From: Bacteroides faecium
Lineage (GTDB): Bacteria; Bacteroidota; Bacteroidia; Bacteroidales; Bacteroidaceae
Reading direction: 5' to 3'
Length of the DNA stretch: 64,000 bases
NCBI RefSeq assembly: GCF_012113595.1
Contig: NZ_CP050831.1
Location: forward strand, 1,178,001 to 1,242,000
Shown: piece after piece, positions 1 through 9,480 of the stretch
How the letters are laid out: every line of letters begins with the position of its first letter
How positions within the stretch are numbered: the first letter of the stretch is position 1
Position numbers and translations under genes: made by a program
Notes under the pieces: model-generated
What the model was told of the DNA's origin: nothing
Database searches by the model: none
The model's input: only the letters and a program-made list of their open reading frames with translations

Positions 1-2126
1 TGAAGGATGCGTGGCCTACCGCCGGATGGTCACAGGAAATCTGGAAAGACGGTATCGGGAATATTGACGAGCAGGCAAACGGACTGGGTAAGTTCGGTTC
101 CGAAATTTCTTATCCGTATGCCAATAGCGTGAAGAATCGTCATGCTGTTCAGCGTTGGTTTGTAGAGCAGACACGGTTGGGTATTCCTGTCGATTTTACG
201 AATGAGGGAATACGCGGATTATGCCATGACCGCGCAACGATGTTCCCGGCTCAATGCGGGCAAGGTGCCACGTGGAACAAAAAGCTGATTCGGGAAATAG
301 CGAAAGTCACTGCTGATGAGGCGAAAGCGCTCGGATACACGAATATTTATTCTCCGATTCTGGACATCGCACAAGACCCTCGTTGGGGACGTGTCGTAGA
401 GAGTTACGGGGAAGACCCTTATTTGGTGGGAGAATTAGGCAAACAAATGATTCTCGGCTTGCAGGCTGAAGGAATCGTTGCCACTCCCAAGCATTTTGCC
501 GTGTACAGTATTCCAGTTGGCGGGCGTGACGGCGGTACACGTACCGACCCGCACGTAGCTCCGCGCGAAATGAAAACTTTATATTTGGAACCTTTCCGCA
601 AAGGTATTCAGGAAGCGGGTGCATTGGGAGTTATGAGTTCTTACAATGACTATGACGGCGAACCGGTGTCCGGCAGCTATCATTTCCTTACGGAAATCCT
701 GCGTCAGCAATGGGGATTCAAAGGATATGTCGTTTCGGATAGTGAAGCGGTGGAGTTCCTGCATACGAAGCACCGCATTACTCCTACCGAAGAGGAAATG
801 GCGGCACAAGTAGTAAACGCGGGACTGAATATCCGTACGAACTTCACTCCGCCACAGGATTTTATCCTTCCGTTGCGCCGTGCTATCAGTGAAGGCAAAG
901 TGTCTTTGCATACGCTCGACCAGCGTGTCGGTGAGATTCTCCGTGTCAAGTTTATGATGGGACTTTTCGATAATCCTTATCCCGGTGACGACCGTCGCCC
1001 GGAAACGGTGGTACACAATGCCGCTCATCAAGATGTATCTATGAGAGCCGCCCTGGAGTCTATCGTTCTTCTGAAAAACGAGAAAGAGATGCTTCCGTTA
1101 TCAAAAAGCCTCAGCAAGATAGCCGTTATCGGCCCGAACGCAGAAGAGGTAAAAGAACTGACTTGCAGATACGGTCCTGCCCATGCGCCTATAAAGACGG
1201 TGTATCAGGGAATCAAGGAATATCTGCCCGGTTCGGAAGTCCGCTATGCGAAAGGTTGTGATATTATTGATAAGTATTTCCCGGAAAGTGAATTGTATAA
1301 TGTTCCGTTGGATACACAGGAGCAGGCTATGATTGATGAGGCGGTAGAGTTGGCTAAAGCTTCGGATGTCGCTATCCTTGTATTGGGTGGAAATGAAAAG
1401 ACAGTACGGGAAGAGTTCTCACGTACCAATCTTGACCTTTGCGGACGTCAGCAGCAATTACTGGAAGCTGTATATGCTACGGGAAAACCTGTCGTACTGG
1501 TAATGGTGGACGGAAGAGCGGCTACTATCAACTGGGCGAACAAGTATATTCCGGCAATCGTTCATGCCTGGTTCCCCGGAGAGTTTATGGGGGATGCTGT
1601 TGCCAAGGTTCTTTTCGGAGATTATAATCCGGGCGGCCGTCTGGCTGTCACTTTCCCGAAATCCGTAGGACAGGTTCCTTTTGCTTTCCCGTTCAAACCG
1701 GGTTCGGACTCTAAAGGTAAAGTACGTGTAGACGGCATGCTTTATCCTTTCGGATATGGATTAAGTTATACCACTTTCGGTTATTCAGACTTAAAAATCT
1801 CAAAGCCCGTTATCGGCCCGCTGGAGAACATCACTGTTTCGTGCACCGTAAAGAATACGGGAAAAAGAGCGGGAGATGAAGTAGTTCAGCTTTATATCCG
1901 GGATGATTTCAGCAGTGTGACTACCTACGACAAGGTATTGCGTGGCTTTGAACGTATTCATCTACAACCGGGAGAAGAACAGACAGTTAACTTCACCCTT
2001 ACTCCGCAAGATTTAGGATTGTGGGACAAGAATAACCAGTTTACCGTAGAACCGGGAAGTTTCTCGGTGATGGTAGGGGCTTCTTCGCAGGACGCCCGGT
2101 TGAAGGGGAGTTTTGAAGTTCAGTAA
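1..2126 (+). CDS. Glycoside hydrolase family 3 enzyme, 5' end outside the window
   Basis: The reading frame is open from base 3 to the stop at 2126, so about 707 C-terminal residues are visible and the true start lies upstream. The GTG at 129 is probably internal, because the coding frame before it already reads as GH3 sequence. The protein has the GH3 (beta/alpha)8 domain (KHFAVY near base 500), then the alpha/beta sandwich, then a C-terminal fibronectin III-like domain (about 1780-2120). The nucleophile Asp is expected in VVSDSEAV, encoded at 738-740. GH3 enzymes of this shape are exo-acting beta-glucosidases or beta-xylosidases, often periplasmic in Bacteroides; the substrate cannot be read from this fragment. 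No other gene of its operon is visible. Family call is firm, specificity is not. Confidence 0.93.
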   Translation, partial: KDAWPTAGWSQEIWKDGIGNIDEQANGLGKFGSEISYPYANSVKNRHAVQRWFVEQTRLGIPVDFTNEGIRGLCHDRATMFPAQCGQGATWNKKLIREIAKVTADEAKALGYTNIYSPILDIAQDPRWGRVVESYGEDPYLVGELGKQMILGLQAEGIVATPKHFAVYSIPVGGRDGGTRTDPHVAPREMKTLYLEPFRKGIQEAGALGVMSSYNDYDGEPVSGSYHFLTEILRQQWGFKGYVVSDSEAVEFLHTKHRITPTEEEMAAQVVNAGLNIRTNFTPPQDFILPLRRAISEGKVSLHTLDQRVGEILRVKFMMGLFDNPYPGDDRRPETVVHNAAHQDVSMRAALESIVLLKNEKEMLPLSKSLSKIAVIGPNAEEVKELTCRYGPAHAPIKTVYQGIKEYLPGSEVRYAKGCDIIDKYFPESELYNVPLDTQEQAMIDEAVELAKASDVAILVLGGNEKTVREEFSRTNLDLCGRQQQLLEAVYATGKPVVLVMVDGRAATINWANKYIPAIVHAWFPGEFMGDAVAKVLFGDYNPGGRLAVTFPKSVGQVPFAFPFKPGSDSKGKVRVDGMLYPFGYGLSYTTFGYSDLKISKPVIGPLENITVSCTVKNTGKRAGDEVVQLYIRDDFSSVTTYDKVLRGFERIHLQPGEEQTVNFTLTPQDLGLWDKNNQFTVEPGSFSVMVGASSQDARLKGSFEVQ

Positions 2127-2161
2127 AGCCAAAAAAATCCGATAAATCCAAACCTGTTTAC

Positions 2162-2217
2162 AATGAAGAGTGGGGAAGCCTGAACCGGATTGGTTCGGTG
2201 CTTCCCCACTCTTCATT
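2162..2217. terminator. Convergent hairpin terminator between GH3 and cysK
   Basis: Bases 2162-2179 (AATGAAGAGTGGGGAAGC) are perfectly complementary to 2200-2217, giving an 18-bp stem. A smaller inner stem (GAACC 2182-2186 with GGTTC 2192-2196) lies in the loop. It sits between two genes that converge, so it can end transcription from both sides. Confidence 0.85.
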
Positions 2218-2268
2218 TCTCTCTATTTATTCCTATTTCCCTATATATCTTTCTCTCCAATATTTGCC

Positions 2269-3216
2269 TTACAAGGGATATTCCTCAAAAGCGTACAAGA
2301 TGGTAGACAAATAACGTTCTCCCGTATCAGGCAGTAATGCCACAATCATCTTCCCTTCATTTTCGGGACGCTTCGCAAGTTCTGCAGCAGCATATACGGC
2401 AGCTCCCGAAGAGATGCCTACTAACAAACCTTCCTGCTTTGCCAACTCACGGCTCGTACGAATGGCGTCATCATTTTGTACCTGGATGACTTCATCCACA
2501 ATGGAAGCCTTATAATTCTTAGGAACAAAACCGGCGCCGATTCCCTGAATCTTGTGCGGGCCGGGCTTTCCACCGGACAATACAGGAGAATCGGATGGTT
2601 CCACCGCCACTATCTTTATACTCGGGTCGCGCATCTTCAGTGCTTCGCCTACACCGCTAACTGTCCCGCCAGTACCTACTCCAGCCACAAAGATATCGAC
2701 TTTCCCCTCGGTATCTCTCCATATTTCCAGGCCGGTTGTGCGTAAATGCGTGGCGGGGTTAGCAGGATTCTCAAACTGCTGCAAGATAACAGAACCCGGA
2801 GTGGCTGCTTTCAACTCTTCCGCTTTGGCTATGGCTCCTTTCATTCCGTCCGCACCGGGCGTCAGAACCAGTTCCGCCCCCAAAGCTTTCAGAAGATTAC
2901 GCCGTTCGACGCTCATTGTGTCGGGCATCGTCAATATTAACTTATATCCCTTGGCAGCAGCTACGAAAGCCAGTCCTACACCGGTATTCCCACTGGTAGG
3001 CTCGATAATGGTAGCTCCCGGCTGCAAAACACCTTTCACTTCGGCATCTTCAATCATTGCCAACGCCACACGGTCTTTTACACTCCCCGCCGGATTAAAG
3101 TATTCGAGCTTCACTACCAGACGAGCTTTCAGACCATTACTCTTATTATAATTGTTGAGTTCCAACAACGGGGTATTACCTACCAAATCCGTCAATTTTC
3201 TTGCTATCTTTTCCAT
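2269..3216 (-). CDS. cysK: Cysteine synthase A (O-acetylserine sulfhydrylase)
   Basis: The 315-residue cytoplasmic protein matches the usual CysK length. The PLP-binding lysine is expected at K47 in GSVKDR, the substrate loop PTSGNTG is at residues 73-79, the phosphate-binding loop is GTGGT in the middle of the chain, and the C-terminal GISSGAA is typical. It makes L-cysteine from O-acetylserine and sulfide with PLP. It stands alone between a GH3 gene and PUL1, so it is a housekeeping gene between carbohydrate loci. Cystathionine beta-synthase is unlikely because there is no heme or CBS domain and the length fits CysK. A -7 element lies 39 bases upstream of the start. Confidence 0.96.
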   Translation of the reverse strand: MEKIARKLTDLVGNTPLLELNNYNKSNGLKARLVVKLEYFNPAGSVKDRVALAMIEDAEVKGVLQPGATIIEPTSGNTGVGLAFVAAAKGYKLILTMPDTMSVERRNLLKALGAELVLTPGADGMKGAIAKAEELKAATPGSVILQQFENPANPATHLRTTGLEIWRDTEGKVDIFVAGVGTGGTVSGVGEALKMRDPSIKIVAVEPSDSPVLSGGKPGPHKIQGIGAGFVPKNYKASIVDEVIQVQNDDAIRTSRELAKQEGLLVGISSGAAVYAAAELAKRPENEGKMIVALLPDTGERYLSTILYAFEEYPL

Positions 3217-3254
3217 ATATATCTGTTTTTAATTTCCTCTGTTTTAATATATGA

Positions 3255-3262
3255 CAAAGATA
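3255..3262 (-). promoter_or_regulatory. Predicted -7 promoter element of cysK
   Basis: The minus strand reads TATCTTTG, an exact match to the Bacteroidetes -7 consensus TAnnTTTG, 39 bases upstream of the cysK start. No clear TTTG -33 box is present at the usual spacing, so the element is supported by the -7 match and position only. Confidence 0.55.
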
Positions 3263-3289
3263 GTGCGGATTCTGTTCAGGGAAAATACC

Positions 3290-3319
3290 ACAGATGTGGT
3301 AATTTCATACCACATCTGT
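3290..3319. repeat. 12-bp perfect inverted repeat between GH88 and cysK
   Basis: ACAGATGTGGTA (3290-3301) and TACCACATCTGT (3308-3319) are perfect reverse complements around a 6-base loop. The left arm is itself part of a smaller palindrome, ACCACA-GA-TGTGGT. It lies downstream of the GH88 stop and 28 bases upstream of the cysK -7 element. It may be the terminator of PUL1, since on the minus strand it is followed by GGTATTTTCC, or an operator for cysK. The sequence does not decide between these. Confidence 0.6.
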
Positions 3320-3358
3320 CTGAGTGAAAAGCCGGTTATACCTAAATCTTCTTATTTT

Positions 3359-4636
3359 CTAAGACTCTTTACCGATTTTCTGATAACGCAGTAAAGCTTC
3401 CAAGAAGTAATAATCGGCATAGACTAAAGGAACATCTATCTCTTTTCCATGCGGCAGACTACCCGTAGAATGCATTAATAAAAAACCTGCATTACTCCCC
3501 GGTACTGCCCTGTACTGCTCTGACGCCAAACTATGAATCATCGTAACAGCCGAATCATAATATTCCGGATTCTTCGTATATTGATATAGCTCAAAAAGGG
3601 CAGAGGCGGCAATAGCGGCAGCAGAGGCATCCCTTGGAATATAGCCTATCTTTGTCTCATCAAATTTCCATTTCTTTGTATATCCGTCTTGTCCCGCATT
3701 AAAATCCCACAAAGGAACTTTGTCTTCCGGCAAGGAAGGGTTATGCAAGAAGAAATCAGCCATCTTCTGTGCAACGGACAAATACTTTGAGTCTCCGGTT
3801 TCCCGATATACCATTGTAAAGCCATAGATTCCCCACGCCTGCCCTCTCGCCCAAGCCGAATTGTCGGCATATCCCTGGGCAGTGGCACGGTCCCTGACTT
3901 CGCCCGTTATGGTGTCATAATCGACTACATGGTAACAACTGAAATCCTCACGGAGATGATTCTTGATAGTTGTGTTGGCATGTGTGACAGCTACATCATA
4001 ATACTTTTTGTCCCCAGTTTCCCTGGCTGCCCAAAAGAGCAACTCAAGATTCATCATATTGTCAATAATCACAGGAAATTGCCAGATTATCGTGTCATGA
4101 TGCGATTTGCCCCTTTCCCATGACTGGATGGAATGGACGTTCGGATTATACCGTGTCATCAATGAATTCGCCGTCTGTACCAGAATGTCCCTGTAACTCT
4201 CATTCTTTGTCAAGGCAAAGCCTTTGCCAAAGCTATTGTACATCATAAAACCGACATCATGGTCTTTCGTATTAGTTCGGTTCGGTTCAAGAGGCAATGT
4301 CCATTCCACTGCCTTCTCTTTCCAACAGCTATCATTGGTGAACTCGTATAAGAACCACAAAGTGCCCGGAAAAAATCCGCTTGTCCATCCGTAAATATCC
4401 GTCGTAGACAAACTGCCGTCTTTTTTCGTACTCCTGGGATACCGCCCGTTCGTATCACCCAAAGACTCCAGCATATAGCGGGTTTGTTCACATGCATAGT
4501 TCATATTTTCCCCGATAAATTGCTTTTTACTATCTGTGCCCGTACAACCCGCCAGTAAAAGCAATATCAAGCTATAAAAAGCGAATCTGCTATTTCTCAT
4601 TTTCATTCCTGTCATTATATTCTTACTCACCTTCAT
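3359..4636 (-). CDS. GH88 unsaturated glucuronyl hydrolase, lipoprotein (PUL1)
   Basis: This enzyme removes the 4,5-unsaturated uronic acid that lyases leave at the non-reducing end of oligosaccharides. The (alpha/alpha)6 family features are visible: HDVGFM at residues 126-131 and IIDNMMN near 190-196. D127 and D192 are the expected counterparts of the two catalytic aspartates of Bacillus UGL. A lipobox (LLLLAGC) predicts an outer- or periplasm-facing lipoprotein. The longest frame starts at 4636 and overlaps the previous gene by 14 bases. A start at 4600 (MRNSRFAFY) has AGGA six bases upstream and gives a more normal signal peptide, so I prefer it. It is the last gene of PUL1, behind two lyase-like genes whose products it would consume. 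A related GH88 gene is at 56582-57781. Confidence 0.9.
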   Translation of the reverse strand: MKVSKNIMTGMKMRNSRFAFYSLILLLLAGCTGTDSKKQFIGENMNYACEQTRYMLESLGDTNGRYPRSTKKDGSLSTTDIYGWTSGFFPGTLWFLYEFTNDSCWKEKAVEWTLPLEPNRTNTKDHDVGFMMYNSFGKGFALTKNESYRDILVQTANSLMTRYNPNVHSIQSWERGKSHHDTIIWQFPVIIDNMMNLELLFWAARETGDKKYYDVAVTHANTTIKNHLREDFSCYHVVDYDTITGEVRDRATAQGYADNSAWARGQAWGIYGFTMVYRETGDSKYLSVAQKMADFFLHNPSLPEDKVPLWDFNAGQDGYTKKWKFDETKIGYIPRDASAAAIAASALFELYQYTKNPEYYDSAVTMIHSLASEQYRAVPGSNAGFLLMHSTGSLPHGKEIDVPLVYADYYFLEALLRYQKIGKES

Positions 4637-5801
4637 TAAATAAAAGCGTTCCTAACCCCAGACATTGCGCGTTCCAGCTCTCGCCACCTTGCCCGCGTAC
4701 TTTCTCCACCACTTGGCGGGTATATTCCAGTTCCGATTCCGGAAGACCTTTCCTGTTATAATAATGATTGTACACCATCTCGTAGATAGGTTGGAGTTTT
4801 CCCCTGTCCGTAGCCGAGATAGAACTTCCGTACACATTTCCCTGGAAAGGGACATCGTCATTGCCCAGATTGTATTTCGCCATATATTCAAAACCTTTCA
4901 ACAAGCGGTTGTCCATGCTTCCATACAAATCAAGCCCCTGCTTCCATGCCACTTCACAGGATTCTGCCAGTCCGCCTATTCCGTATTGGGCATGTGTCTG
5001 GTCCCTGCCGCTTTCAAAATTCTGTCCGGTTTCATAGATATTATTCTGCAATGTACCGTTGCTGCCTTCGGTTGTTGAAGTATAGAAAGTTATTGCCCTG
5101 TCGAAAATCTCCTTATCATCCAAAAATACGCCGACTGCCAGATGCATTTTGGTAATCGCAGTATCCCAGTTTCCCGCACGTCCGCGTTTCCAGTCTTTAA
5201 TCAGCTCGTAAAAGACATCTTTAAACATCTTTTCCGCCCGCGCTATATCTTCTTCTTTCCATCCTGCATCCGTATAACGAAGTATTTCGGCTGCATTTAT
5301 CAGATTGAAACCATACCATGCCGACATCAACATATCATCTCCGCCGGTGAAAGCCTTCAATGTGCCCGACCAGGCATTCAATATCTCAATCGCCTTGTCT
5401 GCATAACGCTGTTCTTCCGTGATAACCCACATCAAAGCACAGTGGTATGCCATCTGCGAATCACCGCTCATCGCTCCCGCAGCAGTACTGTTCACCCCTT
5501 CCGTCCTTTCCACTTCCGCATAAGGTCCCTGTACCACATAATTTACGTTCGCATCGCCTTTCAGCAGTTCATAACCCAGTTTCCAGGGTTTTGCATAATA
5601 AAAAGCCTGTTTCTTTATCCTTGCCATATCCTCATAAGTGAACAGGATGCCCGGATGCGAGAAAACCTTGACCACTTGCGGCTTCACTTCCTCTTTCGAA
5701 GAAATGATAATATCCTTCATATCATCGGATGAATCACAACTTACCGCTGCGAAAAGCAATAATAGAAATGCCCAATATCTAATAATCTTATTCATATTCA
5801 A
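4623..5801 (-). CDS. Alginate_lyase-fold polysaccharide lyase candidate, lipoprotein (PUL1)
   Basis: The 392-residue protein starts with a lipoprotein signal ending at Cys22 (AAVSC). The rest is an all-alpha domain of the alginate_lyase (PF05426) type: HPGILFT near residue 50, GNWDTAITKMH at 210-220, and ESGRDQTH at 263-270. Conserved Asn and His in such motifs neutralise and attack the uronate in PL5-type enzymes. The name of the fold does not fix the substrate; a neighbouring GH88 argues for a glucuronate-containing polymer rather than alginate. It lies 15 bases after the heparinase-type gene and overlaps the GH88 frame, so it is in the same operon. CAZy family not assigned. A start two codons later (MNK) is also possible. 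Confidence 0.8.
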   Translation of the reverse strand: MNMNKIIRYWAFLLLLFAAVSCDSSDDMKDIIISSKEEVKPQVVKVFSHPGILFTYEDMARIKKQAFYYAKPWKLGYELLKGDANVNYVVQGPYAEVERTEGVNSTAAGAMSGDSQMAYHCALMWVITEEQRYADKAIEILNAWSGTLKAFTGGDDMLMSAWYGFNLINAAEILRYTDAGWKEEDIARAEKMFKDVFYELIKDWKRGRAGNWDTAITKMHLAVGVFLDDKEIFDRAITFYTSTTEGSNGTLQNNIYETGQNFESGRDQTHAQYGIGGLAESCEVAWKQGLDLYGSMDNRLLKGFEYMAKYNLGNDDVPFQGNVYGSSISATDRGKLQPIYEMVYNHYYNRKGLPESELEYTRQVVEKVRGQGGESWNAQCLGLGTLLFNEGE

Positions 5802-5816
5802 GTATATTTTAATAGT

Positions 5817-7694
5817 TTACTTCCACTCTTTCAACGGAGTTATTTTATACTTCGCTTTTGTATTCCGGGGAATCAGTTTCACGCAATATCTGGCTTGTGC
5901 CAAGGCAGGAATCGAAGTTTCAAAACCAATCAGAGTTACGCCGTCATTAGGTTCATCATAGGAGTTGGAAGACTTGGCAGGAACACTTCTCAACTTTATC
6001 TTCTGATTGGACTCTACTTTGAATATCATTTTCTTACCTTTCTCGGTTAGTTCCAAAGTACAATCATTGAGTTTTCTGACAGCGGCTCTGGTAACCATCG
6101 TCCAGGTCAGTTCCGTCGGTTTGTCCAGTGTTTCGATTTCATCCTGCACTACGACAAAACGATTATCAACAACGGCAATTCCTCTGTTGCACGATTTCAC
6201 CTGACTCTTATAGGCATTCGACAAGTCTGAAACAAGATGCATGAAGCCGGCAGAGTCTCCGTAACTGTCAATACGGGTATAACCGTTCACATTCTGCTTC
6301 TTATGGTCAAACGCCAATGTGTTGTGCGAGAAATTATTGTACCGGTAAACATCCCATCTCTGTGAGTTCTGCTTTCTGTTCCACAAGTCAATTCCTACGG
6401 TTTCCAAAGATGTATAGTCCTGCGGCCCGAGGTCAATCGCCCAACGTACGCCGTCCGCTTCCATAATGAATGAACCTATATCCATATGGGAATGGTTGGC
6501 TCCGGCACGTCCGGTCTTAAGACCTACAAATATGGCATCGGGGTCAGTCCAGGAAGTTCTCATAGAGCCTACCGGAGTCACGCCCTGGCCAACCCATAAG
6601 TTGCGGGATGGCGGAAGAATATGTTCCAAGTCGATATTTTTTCCCCATATCATCAATGCCGGCAGGATTCTGTTCTTAGCGAATGAGCTGCCTTTCTTTT
6701 TTGTGAGATAGTGGTACTGGCTCCACAAAACAGTCGAATCATGCATCTTGTCCGCAAACCAGAAAAGGGTAGGATTCAAAGAGGTGGCATCTCCACTGTC
6801 ACCATAATTGAAGCTCTCCTTTGAAGGAGTAATCATATTCTCTATGAAATAAGCGGAAGGCAGGAAACCTTCCATTGAAGACAGTCCGAAGTCCGTATGA
6901 AAGAGCTTTTCGACAGCAGACAGGAAGAGTACATTGAAACTGGTGCCGTAAGACCAGTAGGTAAATCCTTCAGGATAGGCACCGTCCGGCGCATATCCTT
7001 TCATCGGCAAGGCAATAGAGGAAACAGCCCTGTCCACAACTACTTTTGCAATCTCCGGCATGTCTTCATAAACCGCTATGGCACCATACGCCATTCCGGC
7101 GTTGCACACTTGATTCCAGTTATGACCGGAAGAAAGCCAACTATTATTGTCTGTACTGAAAGAAGTGTCTATCCCTTTCTTGATAATGGCATCTTTGATT
7201 TTAGTCCTCGACGACTCCGACAAATCATGGTATAGCCAGTCGTAACCAATTGCCATAGCCAGAGTCATTTCCGCCACATCTAAAAAGTGGGAAGGGTTCC
7301 AGTCTTCAAAATCAGCAATGGCAAGCATCTCCTTTTCCGCCCTTGCTTTAAACTGCTCGTCCGAAGTGATGCGGTAGGAATAAGAGAGATAGAAAATCCG
7401 TCGCAAAGCTTCGCGCGAGACTGCCAAAAGCCTGCGCCCTGTCTTTATCCGCTTCACAGCATCGACTTCAAACAGTTTCCGGGATTCCGACTGAATCACA
7501 TCATCTATCTTTTTCCATAGCTGATTCTTTTCAATATTACCTTTTATTTGCTGAATATCACTGTCGAACAGCAATAACCGGGGATGCTCTCCGAAATCTG
7601 CCGCCTTATCCAAATGCTTCAATTGGGCATTGGCTTCTATCCCCCCACAGAGGGATAGAAGTATGTATAATAATAGAAATTTGATTGTTCTCAT
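5817..7694 (-). CDS. Heparinase II/III-family polysaccharide lyase candidate (PUL1)
   Basis: The 625-residue protein has a cleavable signal peptide (to about ANAQ24). It continues with HPRLLL, an (alpha/alpha) toroid domain to about residue 340, and a C-terminal beta-sandwich of the heparinase II/III type. H191 (GHNWNQ), Y246 (FTYWSY) and H401 (NHSHMD) fall at spacings close to the His202/Tyr257/His406 set of Pedobacter heparinase II, so it probably is catalytically active. It is expected in the periplasm. The set lyase, second lyase, GH88 suggests stepwise breakdown of a uronic acid polymer to unsaturated disaccharides and then monomers. The PL family and substrate cannot be named; PL21-, PL12- or PL15-like relatives are possible. 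Confidence 0.82.
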   Translation of the reverse strand: MRTIKFLLLYILLSLCGGIEANAQLKHLDKAADFGEHPRLLLFDSDIQQIKGNIEKNQLWKKIDDVIQSESRKLFEVDAVKRIKTGRRLLAVSREALRRIFYLSYSYRITSDEQFKARAEKEMLAIADFEDWNPSHFLDVAEMTLAMAIGYDWLYHDLSESSRTKIKDAIIKKGIDTSFSTDNNSWLSSGHNWNQVCNAGMAYGAIAVYEDMPEIAKVVVDRAVSSIALPMKGYAPDGAYPEGFTYWSYGTSFNVLFLSAVEKLFHTDFGLSSMEGFLPSAYFIENMITPSKESFNYGDSGDATSLNPTLFWFADKMHDSTVLWSQYHYLTKKKGSSFAKNRILPALMIWGKNIDLEHILPPSRNLWVGQGVTPVGSMRTSWTDPDAIFVGLKTGRAGANHSHMDIGSFIMEADGVRWAIDLGPQDYTSLETVGIDLWNRKQNSQRWDVYRYNNFSHNTLAFDHKKQNVNGYTRIDSYGDSAGFMHLVSDLSNAYKSQVKSCNRGIAVVDNRFVVVQDEIETLDKPTELTWTMVTRAAVRKLNDCTLELTEKGKKMIFKVESNQKIKLRSVPAKSSNSYDEPNDGVTLIGFETSIPALAQARYCVKLIPRNTKAKYKITPLKEWK

Positions 7695-7707
7695 ATTGTA
7701 TATCCGA

Positions 7708-9474
7708 TTAATAAAGTGTTCCTTCTATCGTGAGATTATAGATACCCATATTGTGAGTATAATCAGGATGTTGTATAATCCGTAATGCAACAGGCTCGTC
7801 CGAGATATTTTCCAACTCCCATGATAAAACCGTTTGGTCATCCACCTCACCACTAACAGCATAATCCGTCCATTTGTCATCGCCTACGCCTCTTGTTTGC
7901 AGTACGGCTTTACTTTTCTGTCCGGTGTCAGCCGAAGTTACTTTCACTACAATTGATTTGACTCTACCGAAAATCGGCGTTTCCAAAGCACCACCTTCGG
8001 CAAAATTCTTCAGTAACAGGCGCCCTTGTGTCGCACCATTTGCATTTGCAGGGGGTTGTGTAGTGTTCTGTACACGTCCTTGATAAATTTTAGTGCGTAA
8101 AGTTCTTCCTTCTACTTCACGGTCATAATGCAACTCTTCATAGAAAGTATATCTGTCCGGGGCGCCTCCTGTCGCAGTTACCGTATATATGGCCAAGTCT
8201 CTAAACCGTTCATCCATCAACGTCACATCAACCGCTTCTTCCGGCAGCAGGTCTGTTGCTCCTTCTATCACCAAATCATAGATAGCCAATGAATTTCCTT
8301 TGGTAATAACAGGGTCTTGCATAATACGAATAGCTACCGGATTAGCGGAAACATCATTCAATTCCCATTTCACAGGCGAATTTGCCGTAATATCCTCACT
8401 CATGGCAAGGTCTTTCCAGTCACTGGTTCCTTTATCGCGATACTGTATCAAGGCACGGGTGGCTACATCTCCGGCAGTTCCGGCAGAAAGAGCCAAAGAG
8501 ATTTTACTTACTGAACCCAACACGGGGAATTCAATATATCCTCCACCTGTTCCTATCTGCAAACGCCCCTTAGAGGTGTCCTCTCCATAAATGGAAATAC
8601 GATTCTCCGTATAATCGATACGGCATCCGTGCAGCCGCACTTTCAATACCTGTTCGCCTATGGTCCTTTCGAAATAGCCCTCTTTGGTATTCCAGTTTCC
8701 TCCGGGGAAAGCCGAACCGTCGCTAGCCTTAAAGATCTTTATACCTTCACCGTCATTATAGAACCCTTCATTGAACAAGGTGTTTTCAGGTGACGGTCCC
8801 GGCTCAACAGGAGATTCGCATAAAGTCCCTTCCAGCTTAAAATCATAGATTGCCAAAGCGGTGGAAGAGGTTGCCCCATCCGCAACAATCTTCACGTAAA
8901 TCGGATATTTCATAATTTTCTTATCCAATACCCATTCACAGGCATTTGTGCCGGAAAGGAGCGGGCTTGTTGCGTAGACTTCCCAGTTTCCACCTTTTGC
9001 CTTAATCATCAACACGACTTTTGTACCTGTGTTATCGACAGAACCATTGGCGGCTACCAGTGAGATTTTCGAAACACTGCCCAACAGTCCCGTCTCTATG
9101 GCTCCGGTATTGGCATCCAACAGAATACGTCCGTCCGAGGTCGTACTGCCATTCACTGAAACGCCGGGAGCGTCCGGTTCCAGACGACACTGTGCCAAAA
9201 ACACTTTCAGATTCAAATCCTGAATAACCTCATCGGATACGGTTCTTTCAAAATAACCGTTGGAAAAAGAAGCGGGAAACGGCTGGCCACCCGATGTCAG
9301 ATAATTGTTCTTATCATCAAATTGCTCATCCAGTACAGTTACAGGTTCGACCACTACCGGCGGTATCACCTCTCCGGGCTCATCTTTCTTTATCACATCG
9401 TCATTATCACTGCAAGCTACTGCAGCAAAGAGAAAGATGATTAACAGATAGATATTTTTTATATAGTTTTTCAT
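7708..9474 (-). CDS. Lipoprotein with three tandem beta-rich repeats, probable surface glycan-binding protein (PUL1)
   Basis: The 588-residue lipoprotein (FAAVACSD) contains three copies of a domain of about 170 residues, roughly 47-215, 232-405 and 417-588. Each copy carries an FERT or DREV-like turn, a GRL(L/Q) strand, a G-SVSKI or GRVKSI strand, a W-EL motif, and ends in IYD/IYNL-IEGT. I do not recognise the domain by name; it looks like a beta-sandwich. Its position after SusD and before the enzymes is that of SusE/SusF-type surface glycan-binding proteins, so I infer that it binds the PUL1 polymer at the cell surface. Three similar modules would allow multivalent capture. There is no sign of catalysis. 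Confidence 0.65.
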   Translation of the reverse strand: MKNYIKNIYLLIIFLFAAVACSDNDDVIKKDEPGEVIPPVVVEPVTVLDEQFDDKNNYLTSGGQPFPASFSNGYFERTVSDEVIQDLNLKVFLAQCRLEPDAPGVSVNGSTTSDGRILLDANTGAIETGLLGSVSKISLVAANGSVDNTGTKVVLMIKAKGGNWEVYATSPLLSGTNACEWVLDKKIMKYPIYVKIVADGATSSTALAIYDFKLEGTLCESPVEPGPSPENTLFNEGFYNDGEGIKIFKASDGSAFPGGNWNTKEGYFERTIGEQVLKVRLHGCRIDYTENRISIYGEDTSKGRLQIGTGGGYIEFPVLGSVSKISLALSAGTAGDVATRALIQYRDKGTSDWKDLAMSEDITANSPVKWELNDVSANPVAIRIMQDPVITKGNSLAIYDLVIEGATDLLPEEAVDVTLMDERFRDLAIYTVTATGGAPDRYTFYEELHYDREVEGRTLRTKIYQGRVQNTTQPPANANGATQGRLLLKNFAEGGALETPIFGRVKSIVVKVTSADTGQKSKAVLQTRGVGDDKWTDYAVSGEVDDQTVLSWELENISDEPVALRIIQHPDYTHNMGIYNLTIEGTLY

Positions 9475-9480
9475 ATCAGA

